Below, one piece after another: positions 10,001 through 17,849 of a stretch of DNA of 64,000 bases. The notes under the pieces were generated by a model. It did not search any database and was not told the origin of the DNA. It worked only from the letters and a program-made list of their open reading frames with translations. The DNA is from Opitutus terrae PB90-1. GTDB lineage: Bacteria > Verrucomicrobiota > Verrucomicrobiia > Opitutales > Opitutaceae. The stretch spans positions 1,178,001-1,242,000 of the forward strand of contig NC_010571.1 in NCBI RefSeq assembly GCF_000019965.1. The letters run 5' to 3'. Position 1 is the first letter of the stretch; each line of letters starts with the position of its first letter. The translations under genes were made by a program, and so were the position numbers.

Positions 10001-10559
10001 CGCCGGCAGCATCGAAGTTGACTCCCGCGTGGGGTACGGCACCACGTTCACGTTGCGGTTGCCGGCAACCGACGCGGTGTTGCCCGAGGCGGCGGGCCAA
10101 CCGGTCACCACGGCCGAACCGCCCACCGCACTGACGGCAATGCCCGCGGCCGCGACGAAGGGCGCGCGCGTGCTGCTGATGGACGATGAACCCAGCATCC
10201 AGCTCGTCGTGGTCCAGGTTTTGCAGCGCATCGGTGTCGAGGTCACCGCGGTCGCGGACGGTGCGGCCGCACTCCGGGAGTTCAGCCTCGCGCAGCATCA
10301 AGGGAAACCATTCCAGCTGCTGCTGCTGGACCTCACTGTTCCAGGCGGCATGGGCGGCCGCGAGGCGTTGGAGCTGATTCGCCGGCTCGATCCGCAAGTG
10401 CCGGCCGTCGTTTCGAGCGGCTACTCGAACGATCCAGTGATGGGGAATTTCCGCGCGCATGGCTTCCAGGCGATGGTGCAGAAGCCCTACGACGCGCAGC
10501 GGCTCGCGGCGGTGGTGCAGGAACTGCTCGAACAGTTGCCGCCGGGTGCGGCGACCTGA
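7026..10559 (+). CDS. Hybrid sensor histidine kinase with tandem OB-like sensor repeats and REC domain
   Basis: A 1177-residue membrane sensor. A signal peptide (1 to about 35) is followed by about 700 residues of repeated beta-rich units. Each has a pattern such as LEGRVSFVDP..FWIEQNGVGTYL, VLVRGVVEAHDAGAYLRMRDDTG or VKISGLVTW..FFYLQDVTGGI, which resembles OB-fold strands; I count six or seven. One transmembrane helix (about 738-760) and a coiled-coil linker follow. The HisKA motif GGIAHDFNNLL has its phospho-histidine near 803. The HATPase boxes are NLVVNAIQAMPNGG, DSGEGI and GSGLGLATV, and the C-terminal receiver has its phospho-aspartate near 1102 (LLLLDLTVPGG). No HPt or DNA-binding output domain is present. 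The start is set by the signal peptide. The next gene is convergent, only 17 nt away. Confidence 0.9.
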   Translation: MSSSFQRIRLERICLSLLTGCVWLALAPGAGLRGAEAALDPGGRSAITNAVSIWELTPAEKALRHPLQLEGRVSFVDPVWKNFWIEQNGVGTYLMLANAAPPLRAGQRVRLEGSIVPNLGLAADSVRVTVLQDFEPITPLDANGRIREMGVLASRIVTVDAYVANQLYVDADHIRLALIIEDRPVIGWVKPANPHAVPNWERKFVRLQALYSSRFNPTNTETSIELWCGGEENVSVLGSLTDSGVFDRACTPIAQLPQMPLGAEVLVRGVVEAHDAGAYLRMRDDTGQVLVRSIQPERIAFGAEVEAVGRVDCEGAKWVLRNALFRRTKVVPLLRNKSAGLDSVDGIRQLSLPQAASGLPVKISGLVTWSMPGTEFFYLQDVTGGIRVNFDPKTIEVPQLGKYLQVEGTTMVRGFMPSVRLAGIVDRGSMTHAEGRNVTFEQAITGKEDGQWVAIRGFIQRTESQGDWRWIYMTTPGGEVVGHLQSPVNFVANPGSLIRMQGVCEATGDSNGLLTGVMLRVPFIHSIVVEEDAPVDYYDLPVHSIKGLRRLSGTRELTRVRISAEVLHQVPGRAIVVQEEDVGLQLLSRQEQNLAPGDRIDAVGILGWEGGRIVLRETVCRKQGRGPAPRPVELTTPGQLAPALDARLVSITGQLIDVSQQSDHVRLTLQAGDTLVEATLDRDSAEPVDPQVGAKVRLTGIYRLDFDNARWFRRFTLQLRSPADIAVLQQPRLWTVQRALLAAGVLGGLALLGFGWITALRRRVHQQTRQIREQLERQTRLEAEVQRAARLESLGVLAGGIAHDFNNLLTIIIGNLGLALADGKLSESTIRFLREIERGATRARSLTRQLLTFAEGGEPLRLPIEAPEFVRAAAERALHGSAVRAEYVVPPGLWHVLADKDQIAQAIQNLVVNAIQAMPNGGALLVTFSNETIGAGDKNNLEHGRYVKITLADSGEGIRPEVLPRIFDPYFTTRRTGSGLGLATVYSILKRHAGSIEVDSRVGYGTTFTLRLPATDAVLPEAAGQPVTTAEPPTALTAMPAAATKGARVLLMDDEPSIQLVVVQVLQRIGVEVTAVADGAAALREFSLAQHQGKPFQLLLLDLTVPGGMGGREALELIRRLDPQVPAVVSSGYSNDPVMGNFRAHGFQAMVQKPYDAQRLAAVVQELLEQLPPGAAT

Positions 10560-10576
10560 CCTTCCTTCGCCGCACG

Positions 10577-11173
10577 CTATTTTGTCTGCGCGTAAAACAC
10601 GCAGTCGCGCGGCTCCGGTCCGAGATTGGGAAACATCTGCCAACGCCGAAGCACGCCTTCGCACTGGAGCCCGGCTTTCGCCATCACCCGGGCGGAGGCG
10701 ACGTTCTCCGTCGCGCAGTAGGCCCAGGCGCGGAGCACGCGCGGCTCTGCCGCGGCCCACCGGACGAGATAGCACAGCGCCTCCGTCGCGTAACCGCGGT
10801 TCCAATGCGCCCGGCCCAGCACGTAGCCGAACATGGCCCTGGCCCCATCCACCATGACGCCGATGGAGCCGATCGGCGCATCCGTGCCGCGGTGGCACAG
10901 GAGGTAGGCGTATTCGCCGTCGCCGGTTTCCCACCCCGCCGCGCGTTGCCGGAGGAAATTCGCCAGCGGCTCGATTTTTGCATACGGCCGCCACGCCAGA
11001 TAGCGCGTCGCCTCTGGATCGCTGGCGTAGGCCGCGAAGACCGCGGCTGCGTCTGCTTCGCGCGGCCGCCGCGCGAACAACCGCGGCGTTTCAAACCAGT
11101 CGGGCGGTCGCAGCGGCGGCTCCGCGGCGGGCGAGTGAATGACCGCAGCGCCTTCGGCTGAAGTGCGGCTCAT
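10577..11173 (-). CDS. GNAT-family N-acetyltransferase (RimJ/RimL type)
   Basis: A 198-residue protein with the GNAT fold of the RimJ/RimL-type acetyltransferases. It has the N-terminal FETPRLFARRPREADA segment, the acetyl-CoA-binding region with YVLGRAHWNRGYATEAL, and the conserved ENVASARVMAKAGLQCEGVLRR near the end. The substrate may be a protein N-terminus, an amino acid or an aminoglycoside-like amine and cannot be read from sequence. Its ATG overlaps the stop codon of the upstream haem-binding protein gene (ATGA), so translation is probably coupled. It is the last gene of a three-gene minus-strand operon. Confidence 0.88.
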   Translation of the reverse strand: MSRTSAEGAAVIHSPAAEPPLRPPDWFETPRLFARRPREADAAAVFAAYASDPEATRYLAWRPYAKIEPLANFLRQRAAGWETGDGEYAYLLCHRGTDAPIGSIGVMVDGARAMFGYVLGRAHWNRGYATEALCYLVRWAAAEPRVLRAWAYCATENVASARVMAKAGLQCEGVLRRWQMFPNLGPEPRDCVFYAQTK

Positions 11174-11637
11174 GGTGGCGGCAGCGTCGACTGGATGCTC
11201 TTTGCCCAAGCGACGAGCGCTTTGACCTCGGTGTCGCTGAGTCGCGCGTCGGGGTGCAGCCAAGTGTAGGAACGCAGCGGCATTTCGTGCTCCTCCACTT
11301 CCTCGATGAGCGACTCAATCTTGTGCGCGGCCCGGTCGGGCGAGTAGGTGCCGAACTGCGAAAAGTTCAGGTGGCGTCGGCCGTCCTTGACGTGGCTCGC
11401 CAGCCACCAGCCGGCCGGCTGCACCTGCGCATACCAGGGATAACGGGTCTGGTCGGAGTGACAGTCGTAGCACGCGCGCGCCAGGATCGATTTCACCTCG
11501 GCGGACGTGGGATGAAGCGCCGTGACATCAATCGCGTCGGGGGCGACGTTGGTGGTGGTCAACGCCGGCCGAACAAACTGGAGGCCCACAAGCACAAGAG
11601 CGAGGACGACGAGAATCTTGCGCGTGAGCGGTTTCAT
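11170..11637 (-). CDS. Haem-binding domain protein with single CxxCH
   Basis: A 155-residue exported or membrane-anchored protein. An N-terminal hydrophobic helix (KILVVLALVLVGLQFV) is followed by a c-type haem motif CYDCH and then the conserved segment RYPWYAQVQPAGWWLASHVKDGR. This matches the Haem_bd family, which is common in Verrucomicrobiota and Bacteroidota. It probably carries one covalent haem on the periplasmic side; the electron partner is unknown. The start at 11637 places the hydrophobic helix at the N-terminus, whereas the longer reading frame adds unlikely sequence. It sits 43 nt downstream of the DUF4202 gene and overlaps the GNAT gene by 4 nt. Confidence 0.88.
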   Translation of the reverse strand: MKPLTRKILVVLALVLVGLQFVRPALTTTNVAPDAIDVTALHPTSAEVKSILARACYDCHSDQTRYPWYAQVQPAGWWLASHVKDGRRHLNFSQFGTYSPDRAAHKIESLIEEVEEHEMPLRSYTWLHPDARLSDTEVKALVAWAKSIQSTLPPP

Positions 11638-11680
11638 GAGACCGGGGTGCTCACGACCAGAGCCGGCGGCGAGGCCCGCG

Positions 11681-12286
11681 TCAAACGTCCGCGCGCGGCG
11701 CGAGGGGAGCAGCGGTCGCTTCGCGCACGAGGGCGCTGATGGCGGGAGGCAGCTCAAGCTGGCGCGCGAGCGCCTGCGCCTCCGGGCTCATCTTGCGCCA
11801 GGTTTTCCGGATGATCTCCACGAATTTCTCGCGTGGGTAATCCACGTGCTGGGCGGCAAACGCCGCGATCTCGTTTTCGAGAAACACCAGGCACGCGGCG
11901 TCCTCGAGCGCTTGCGTGCCGGCGTTCGCTTTCAGTCCGGTTTTCGACACCCACGTGGCGACCTCCGCGGCCACGGCGGGCTGCATCCCGGCCGCGAGCA
12001 GAAGTTCGCGCGCGCGCTCGGCCTGTTTCGTGTAAAGGGACCTTCGCCAGGCGAGATAACCGGGCTTGCCGTCCGGAAACGTGCTGCGGGGCACCGACCA
12101 GCGTTCGAGGTGCTGGCAACGCGCGGCGAGCCGGAGCAGGGGTGTGGGAGTTGCCGCGACGCGTTGCACCCAGGCTTCCATCCGGTTGGCGTACACGAGC
12201 TCCGCCGGCTGGCCAGCCGGGGTGCGGTTGGGATCGGCGGCGTGCGCGGCGTCGATCGCTTCGCGTGCGCGGGCATAGGCGTCCAT
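11681..12286 (-). CDS. DUF4202 family protein
   Basis: A 201-residue cytoplasmic protein matching the DUF4202 family, whose function is not established. Recognisable blocks are AIDAAHAADPNRTP at the N-terminus, VYANRMEAWV, LAARCQHLERWSVPR, GYLAWRRSLY, LEDAACLVFLE, and the end block IIRKTWRKMSPEA. Conserved His, Arg and Glu residues recall HD-like metal enzymes, but no formal motif is present. The start at 12286 begins just before the first conserved helix. It is the first gene of the operon with the haem-binding protein and GNAT genes and is divergent from the CxxCxxCC protein gene. Confidence 0.85.
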   Translation of the reverse strand: MDAYARAREAIDAAHAADPNRTPAGQPAELVYANRMEAWVQRVAATPTPLLRLAARCQHLERWSVPRSTFPDGKPGYLAWRRSLYTKQAERARELLLAAGMQPAVAAEVATWVSKTGLKANAGTQALEDAACLVFLENEIAAFAAQHVDYPREKFVEIIRKTWRKMSPEAQALARQLELPPAISALVREATAAPLAPRADV

Positions 12287-12459
12287 CCGCGCAGCATGGT
12301 GGTGCGCGCGACCTCCGCGCAAGCCTCGCGGCCCGCAGCGCCGTGTCATGGCGTGGTCCGCGCCCGCCCGGGGTGCCGCGCGCGCCTCCATGATTCCCCG
12401 GATGCATCGAGGCTTTCCGGCCCGCGCGGTTGGGCCTACGCTGGCGTCGAGCCGATCTC

Positions 12460-12810
12460 ATGGGTTTCCCTGAAAACTGTCAGGCGTGCGCGGTGTGCTG
12501 CTTTTCCATGCTCGCGACGTACGTGCCGGTCACGGGCCGCGACTGGTCGCGGCTCGGCCCCGGGGCGGAGGATGAGGCGCATTTTGTGGGCAACCGCGTC
12601 TACATGAAAATGCGTGATGGGCACTGCGGTGCCCTGGGTTGGCGTCTCACCGCCGACGGCGTGCCGAAATTTTTTTGCACCGTCTACGAGCGCCGGCCGC
12701 AGCTCTGCCGCGATCTCGCCCGCGGTTCGCCACTCTGCCGCGGTGAGCTCGCCACGAAGGCGGACCGGGTCGCGGCATGGCTGAGGAACAACCCCGCGAC
12801 CGCGAGGTGA
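12460..12810 (+). CDS. YkgJ-type CxxCxxCC cysteine-cluster protein
   Basis: A 116-residue protein with an N-terminal cluster ENCQACAVCCFS and later cysteines in HCGALG, FFCTVYERRPQLCRDL and SPLCRG. This is the pattern of the YkgJ/CxxCxxCC family, thought to bind zinc or an iron-sulfur cluster. The start at 12460 lies just before the cluster; a non-ATG start at 12430 would add about ten residues. It has no signal peptide. Its role is unknown, and pyruvate carboxylase follows 93 nt downstream on the same strand. Confidence 0.8.
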   Translation: MGFPENCQACAVCCFSMLATYVPVTGRDWSRLGPGAEDEAHFVGNRVYMKMRDGHCGALGWRLTADGVPKFFCTVYERRPQLCRDLARGSPLCRGELATKADRVAAWLRNNPATAR

Positions 12811-12903
12811 GGGCGATGCAACCCGCGGCCGTGGTGCTGGTCCACTCTGCCGTTGCCTTCGCCGCAGCCGTTCCTAATACCCGCGGCTGCGCCCCCGCGC
12901 CAC

Positions 12904-15900
12904 ATGCTTCCTCCAGAACTTTCCGCCCCGGCGCCTGAACGGCTCCGCCCGATCCACAAATTGATGGCTGCGAACCGCAGCGAGATTGCCGTGCGCATCT
13001 TCCGCGCCGGCACCGAACTCGGGCTCCGCACGGTCGCGGTCTTTGCCCAGGAGGATCGGTTCTGCATCCATCGCTACAAGGCCGACGAGGCGTATCAGAT
13101 CGGTGACGGCAAGGGTCCGGTTGCGGCGTATCTGGACATCGAGAGCATCATCGACGTCGCGAAGCGCCGCGGCGTGGACGCCATTCACCCGGGTTACGGC
13201 TTCCTCTCGGAGAACGCCGAGCTCGCCCGCGCGTGCGAGCGGGCGGGCCTGATCTTCGTCGGACCGCGGCCCGAACTGCTCGACATGATGGGCGACAAGA
13301 CCGCGGCTCGCGCGCTCGCCCAGCGGATCGGCGTGCCGGTGCTGCCGGGCACGGAGGAGCCGCTGACCGATCGCGACGAGGCGTTGCGCGTCGCGAAATC
13401 GATCGGATTCCCGTTGATCATCAAGGCGGCCTTCGGCGGCGGCGGTCGCGGCATGCGGATCGTGCACAAGCCGGCCGACATGGCCGGGCTGCTCGACGAA
13501 GCGCAGGCGGAGGCCGGCCGCGCGTTCGGCAATCCGGCGGTTTTTCTGGAGAAATACATCCCGCGCGCGAAGCACATCGAGGTGCAGGTACTCGGCGACC
13601 GGCACGGCAACGTGATCCATCTCCACGAGCGCGATTGCTCCGTGCAGCGCCGGCACCAGAAGGTCGTCGAAGTGGCGCCGAGCTACGGGCTGCCGGAGAC
13701 GATCGTCGCCGAGCTCTGCGAAGCGGCGGCCAAGCTCGCGCGTTCCATTCGCTACGACAACGCGGGCACGATCGAATTTCTCTACGATCTCGACCGGCAC
13801 GAGTGGTTCTTCATCGAGATGAACCCGCGCATCCAGGTCGAGCATACCATCACCGAGGTGATCACTGGCCTTGATCTGGTGCGCGCGCAGATCCTGATCG
13901 CGCAGGGCCACGCCTTGCACTCGCGCGAGGTGGGCATGCCACCGCAATCCGCCGTGCCGCGGCTGGGCTATGCGATCCAGAGCCGGATCACCACCGAGGA
14001 TCCGGCGAACAAGTTCATTCCCGACTACGGGCGAATCATGGTGTACCGCTCGCCCGGAGGCTTCGGCGTGCGGCTCGACGGCGGCATGGGCTTCGCCGGC
14101 GCGGTGATCACGCCGTTCTACGACTCGCTGCTCGTGAAGTGCATCACCAGCGGCGACACCTACGAGAGCGCGATCCATCGCGCACGTCGCGCGTTGGCGG
14201 AGTTCCGGATCCGCGGCGTCAAAACCAACATTCCTTTTATCGAAAACGTCATCGCGCACCCGCTGTTCCAGAGCGGCCAGGCGACGACGATGCTGATCGA
14301 CACCTCGCCCGAATTGCTGTCCTTCCGGCCGCGCCGCGACCGCGCGACCAAGCTGCTGAATTTTCTGGGCAACGTCATCGTCAACGGCAATCCACACGCG
14401 AAGGGCTACAAGCCCGGAAAGTCACTCCTGCCGGCCGTGCCGCCCGCGGGCGGTCGCGGCGAACCGCCGCGCGGCACGCGCCAGCTGCTGCTTGAGCTCG
14501 GCCCGAAAAAATTTGCGGAGTGGACGCTCAAGCAGAAGCGGCTGCTGATCACCGACACCACGCTGCGCGACGCGCATCAATCGTTGATGGCCACGCGCGT
14601 GCGCACCTACGACATGCGCGCGGTGGCCGACGCCCTGGCGCATCACGCACCGGGGCTGTTCTCGCTGGAGATGTGGGGCGGCGCGACCTTCGACACCGCG
14701 ATGCGCTTCCTCTACGAGGACCCGTGGGACCGGCTGCGGCAGCTGCGCGCGGCGGTGCCTAACATCTGTTTCCAGATGCTGCTACGCGGCGCGAACGCGG
14801 TGGGCTATACGAACTATCCAGACCACGTGGTCGCCGGGTTCGTCCGTCACGCCGCGTCGGCGGGCATGGATATTTTCCGAATCTTCGACTCGCTGAACTA
14901 TCTGCCGAACCTGCGCGTCGCCATGGAGGCGGTGCAGGATACGCACGCGGTCTGCGAGGCGGCGATCTGCTACACCGGCGACATCCTCGACGGGAAACGC
15001 GATAAGTTCAGCCTGCAGTATTACGTGAAACTTGCCCGTGAGCTGGAGCGGATGGGCGCGCATTTCCTCGCGATCAAGGACATGGCCGGACTCTGCCGAC
15101 CCTACGCTGCCTACAAGCTGGTGAAGGCGCTGCGGGAGGAGATCGGGCTGCCGATCCATTTCCATACGCACGACACCAGCGGGATCGCCGCGACATCGGT
15201 GCTGCGGGCGAGCGACGCGGGCGTTGACGTGGTCGACCTCGCGATCGCCTCGATGAGCGGCAGCACGTCGCAGCCGAACCTGAACTCGATCGTCGCCGCA
15301 CTGCAGCATACGCCGCGCGATCCACAGCTCGATCTGGAACGGTTGAATGCGGTCTCCGATTACTGGGAACACGTGCGTGAGTTCTACCGGCCGTTCGACA
15401 CCGCGCCCAAGACCGGCTCGGCGGAGGTTTACCTGCACGAGATGCCGGGCGGGCAGTATACGAACCTCAAGGAGCAAGCTGCGTCGATGGGGGTGTCGCA
15501 CCGCTGGCCCGAAATCGCGCGCACCTACGCGGAGGTGAACCAGCTGTTTGGCGACATCGTGAAGGTCACGCCTTCCTCGAAAGTCGTGGGCGATCTCGCG
15601 CTGTTCCTCTTTTCGCGCGGCATCCGACCGGCGGATGTCGTCAACCTGCCGCCCGGTACCACGCCTTATCCGGAGAGCGTGATCGACATGCTGATGGGCG
15701 GACTCGGTTGGCCGGAGGGCGGCTGGCCCGAAGCCGTATGGCGTGCGATCCTCGGCGAGGCGCGCTTCAAGGAGGCGAAGGCAAAATACACGGCCGCGAC
15801 CCGCGCGACTAAGTCCAGAGCCAAGAGTCCAGAGTCCAGAGCGGGCCACAAGCTCTCAGCTCCAGACTCTCAGCTCTCAGCTTTGCGCGACGAACTCGCC

Positions 15901-16461
15901 GAGAAACTTCGGCACCAGCCGAGCGACGACGAGTTGTTCTCACACCTGATGTATCCGCAGGTGTTTGCCGATTTCGCCAAACACGAGCGCGAGTTCGGCG
16001 ACGTGAGCGTGCTGCCGACGCCCGCGTTCTTCTACGGGTTGCAGCCCGCGGAGGAAATCTCGGTCGAGATCGAGGAAGGCAAGGTGCTGATCATCCGGCT
16101 CGTATCGGTCGGCGCGCCGGACAAGGACGGTCGCCGCACCATTGCTTACGAGCTCAACGGCATCTCGCGCGAAGCGCTGATCGTCGACCGCAGCGTCGCG
16201 CCGAAGGCGAAGCCGCGGCTCAAGGCCGACCTCGCGAATCCGCTGCAGGTCGCCGCGCCGATTCCCGGACTCGTCGTGGTGCTGAACGTGTCGGTCGGCA
16301 CAAAAGTCACGAAGGGCGACAAGCTCTTCATGATGGAAGCGATGAAAATGCAGACCACGGTGTACGCGCAGGCGGATGGCGTCGTGGCCGAGTTGCACGC
16401 CGCCGTCGGCGACACCGTCGAAGCGAAGGACCTCGTCGTTACCCTGCGCGACGGCGAATAG
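12904..16461 (+). CDS. pyc: Pyruvate carboxylase (single chain)
   Basis: A biotin enzyme that carboxylates pyruvate to oxaloacetate for anaplerosis and gluconeogenesis. The 1185-residue protein has the full single-chain layout. The biotin carboxylase domain (about 15-470) has KAAFGGGGRGM and the carboxylase signature FIEMNPRIQVEHT. The HMGL-like carboxyltransferase domain follows (about 540-810, starting with LLITDTTLRDAHQS), then the PYC/OADA domain and the C-terminal biotinyl domain with MEAMKMQT (biotin Lys about 1148). Unusually, residues about 970-993 are encoded by an imperfect inverted repeat of a family also found between genes; they form a Ser/Lys/Arg-rich linker. The start is the ATG at 12904; an ATG at 12964 would cut into the first strand. 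Confidence 0.95.
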   Translation: MLPPELSAPAPERLRPIHKLMAANRSEIAVRIFRAGTELGLRTVAVFAQEDRFCIHRYKADEAYQIGDGKGPVAAYLDIESIIDVAKRRGVDAIHPGYGFLSENAELARACERAGLIFVGPRPELLDMMGDKTAARALAQRIGVPVLPGTEEPLTDRDEALRVAKSIGFPLIIKAAFGGGGRGMRIVHKPADMAGLLDEAQAEAGRAFGNPAVFLEKYIPRAKHIEVQVLGDRHGNVIHLHERDCSVQRRHQKVVEVAPSYGLPETIVAELCEAAAKLARSIRYDNAGTIEFLYDLDRHEWFFIEMNPRIQVEHTITEVITGLDLVRAQILIAQGHALHSREVGMPPQSAVPRLGYAIQSRITTEDPANKFIPDYGRIMVYRSPGGFGVRLDGGMGFAGAVITPFYDSLLVKCITSGDTYESAIHRARRALAEFRIRGVKTNIPFIENVIAHPLFQSGQATTMLIDTSPELLSFRPRRDRATKLLNFLGNVIVNGNPHAKGYKPGKSLLPAVPPAGGRGEPPRGTRQLLLELGPKKFAEWTLKQKRLLITDTTLRDAHQSLMATRVRTYDMRAVADALAHHAPGLFSLEMWGGATFDTAMRFLYEDPWDRLRQLRAAVPNICFQMLLRGANAVGYTNYPDHVVAGFVRHAASAGMDIFRIFDSLNYLPNLRVAMEAVQDTHAVCEAAICYTGDILDGKRDKFSLQYYVKLARELERMGAHFLAIKDMAGLCRPYAAYKLVKALREEIGLPIHFHTHDTSGIAATSVLRASDAGVDVVDLAIASMSGSTSQPNLNSIVAALQHTPRDPQLDLERLNAVSDYWEHVREFYRPFDTAPKTGSAEVYLHEMPGGQYTNLKEQAASMGVSHRWPEIARTYAEVNQLFGDIVKVTPSSKVVGDLALFLFSRGIRPADVVNLPPGTTPYPESVIDMLMGGLGWPEGGWPEAVWRAILGEARFKEAKAKYTAATRATKSRAKSPESRAGHKLSAPDSQLSALRDELAEKLRHQPSDDELFSHLMYPQVFADFAKHEREFGDVSVLPTPAFFYGLQPAEEISVEIEEGKVLIIRLVSVGAPDKDGRRTIAYELNGISREALIVDRSVAPKAKPRLKADLANPLQVAAPIPGLVVVLNVSVGTKVTKGDKLFMMEAMKMQTTVYAQADGVVAELHAAVGDTVEAKDLVVTLRDGE
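15812..15882. repeat. AGAGTCC/GCTCTCAG inverted repeat inside pyc
   Basis: Two arms of about 31 nt, the left built from AGTCCAGAG units and the right from GCTCTCAG and CCAGACTC units, are separated by about 9 nt and pair imperfectly. Similar unit sequences lie in intergenic DNA at 36510-36570 and directly after the glyS stop near 51555-51590. Here the element is read in frame as a linker of pyruvate carboxylase without introducing a stop. Confidence 0.8.
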
Positions 16462-16614
16462 CCGCGCGCGAGGTTTCGCCGGCGGCGCGCGGGCCAAACC
16501 GCGCGACTCCGGCGGGGCTCGTCCGCTGGGGAAATATCGGATGCGCCAGCCGGGTCCGGAAAGGCCGGGACGAAATTTACTTCGCCGCTGTCCGCGGTTG
16601 GTTGCGCATTTGCC

Positions 16615-17607
16615 GTGTTCAGATTTTTCTCCCGGTTTTGTTTCCTCATCTTGGCGCTGCTCCTGTTGTCTTTCGCGCTGCGCGCCCAGCACCTGACGGG
16701 TTCCTACGGCGTGGCGCACTCGCCCGACCTCGGGCGCTCGAGCTATACCTGGCAGCTGGACTACCGGCAGAACTTCGCGCAGCAGCTCGCGTGGTCCGCT
16801 GCGTGGATCAACGAGGGACATTTTCCGGGACATCATCGCGATGGGGTCACGGGCCAGCTCTGGTGGCGCACGGCGTTTCTCGACGGCCGGCTCGTGCTCG
16901 CACTCGGCGGGGGCCCCTACCATTTTTTCGACACGCAGAATCAGCCCGGTGGTGACTCGATCATCTCGCGCGGCTGGGCGCCCATCGGGAGCGTCTCGCT
17001 CAACTATCATCCGGTGGCGCGGTGGTTCCTGCGCGCAACGGCGAACACGATTCGACCAAAGGGCGACGACGTGACGATGAACACGTTCGCGCTGGGCGTC
17101 GGTTACCGGCTGTGGGACGAGCCGAAAGCCATCGGCAAGACCGAGCGGGACCCGGAAGTCGCCGTGCGCCGCTCGCTGGATCACGAGCTGACGCTGTATG
17201 GCGGACGCACCATCGTGAACGCGTCGGTGGGCGAGGGCGCCACGGCCGTGTCGCTGGAATATCGACGGCACCTCACGCCCGCGATCGATTGGACGCTGTC
17301 ATGGCTCAACGAGGGCGATCCCGAGGCGGTGCGCCGGCAGGGACTAACCACGCAGCTGTGGTTGGGCCGCCGGTTTTGGAACGAACGGCTCGTGCTCGGT
17401 TTCGGCGGCGGCATTTATTACGCCGTCGATCGCGAACGCGCAGATCCCCCGGCGGACGATCCCGAAAACCTGATGCCGATCGTGTCGCCGACCATCGGTT
17501 ACCGTTTCGGCGAGCGCTGGATCGCCCGGTTCGTATGGCACCGCGCGATCAGTGACTATCACCGCGACTCCGACGTGTTCCTCGCCGGCATCGGCCGCCG
17601 CTGGTGA
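16615..17607 (+). CDS. Outer-membrane beta-barrel-like protein with internal duplication
   Basis: A 330-residue protein with a signal peptide ending at about residue 24 (LLSFALRAQ). Alternating hydrophobic/aromatic strands and a terminal aromatic residue (GIGRRW) are typical of outer-membrane barrels. The two halves are homologous. The first has YTWQLDYRQNFAQQLAWSAA, WINEGHFPGHHRDG and GRLVLALGGGPYHFFD. The second has VSLEYRRHLTPAIDWTLS, WLNEGDPEAVRRQG and ERLVLGFGGGIYYAVD. The start is the GTG at 16615. Function is unknown; a PagP/PagL-like barrel enzyme is one possibility, but no catalytic residues stand out. Confidence 0.78.
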   Translation: MFRFFSRFCFLILALLLLSFALRAQHLTGSYGVAHSPDLGRSSYTWQLDYRQNFAQQLAWSAAWINEGHFPGHHRDGVTGQLWWRTAFLDGRLVLALGGGPYHFFDTQNQPGGDSIISRGWAPIGSVSLNYHPVARWFLRATANTIRPKGDDVTMNTFALGVGYRLWDEPKAIGKTERDPEVAVRRSLDHELTLYGGRTIVNASVGEGATAVSLEYRRHLTPAIDWTLSWLNEGDPEAVRRQGLTTQLWLGRRFWNERLVLGFGGGIYYAVDRERADPPADDPENLMPIVSPTIGYRFGERWIARFVWHRAISDYHRDSDVFLAGIGRRW

Positions 17608-17691
17608 ATTTCGCGCGGCACGCGATCGCGATGCGCCGCGAGCCTCCGTTGTTGGCCGCACCCGCTGCAGCCAGCGAGAGAGCCGGGATCC

Positions 17692-17849
17692 ATTTTCACG
17701 TATTACGTGAAAATAGCCGTCGCCCAGGCTGCGCTGACAAACGGCTTCAGGAGAGAATGGCGCGCCTCCGGCGGTGGCGGATTCTGTTGCGGCCCGTGCC
17801 GCGGCGACGATGCGCCTCCGGAGCCAATTTCACGTAATACGTGAAATTG
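17692..17849. repeat. Element bounded by two TTTCACGTA palindromes
   Basis: The 483-nt gap between convergent genes (17608-18090) has no credible gene. It contains near-perfect palindromes at 17692-17714 (TTTTCACGTA/TTACGTGAAAA) and 17825-17849 (CAATTTCACG/CGTGAAATTG) about 110 nt apart. The pair resembles the ends of the larger elements at 28171 and 36350, which carry TTTCACGA or TTTCATGA palindromes. Either the whole is a related mobile palindromic element, or the two sites are protein-binding palindromes. The rest of the gap shows no feature I can name. Confidence 0.7.

Noticed and set aside
8481-10994. Long open frame of 837 codons on the minus strand
   Set aside because: It lies antisense to the hybrid kinase, is Arg/His-rich with no domain, and exists because GC-rich codons leave few stops on the opposite strand.
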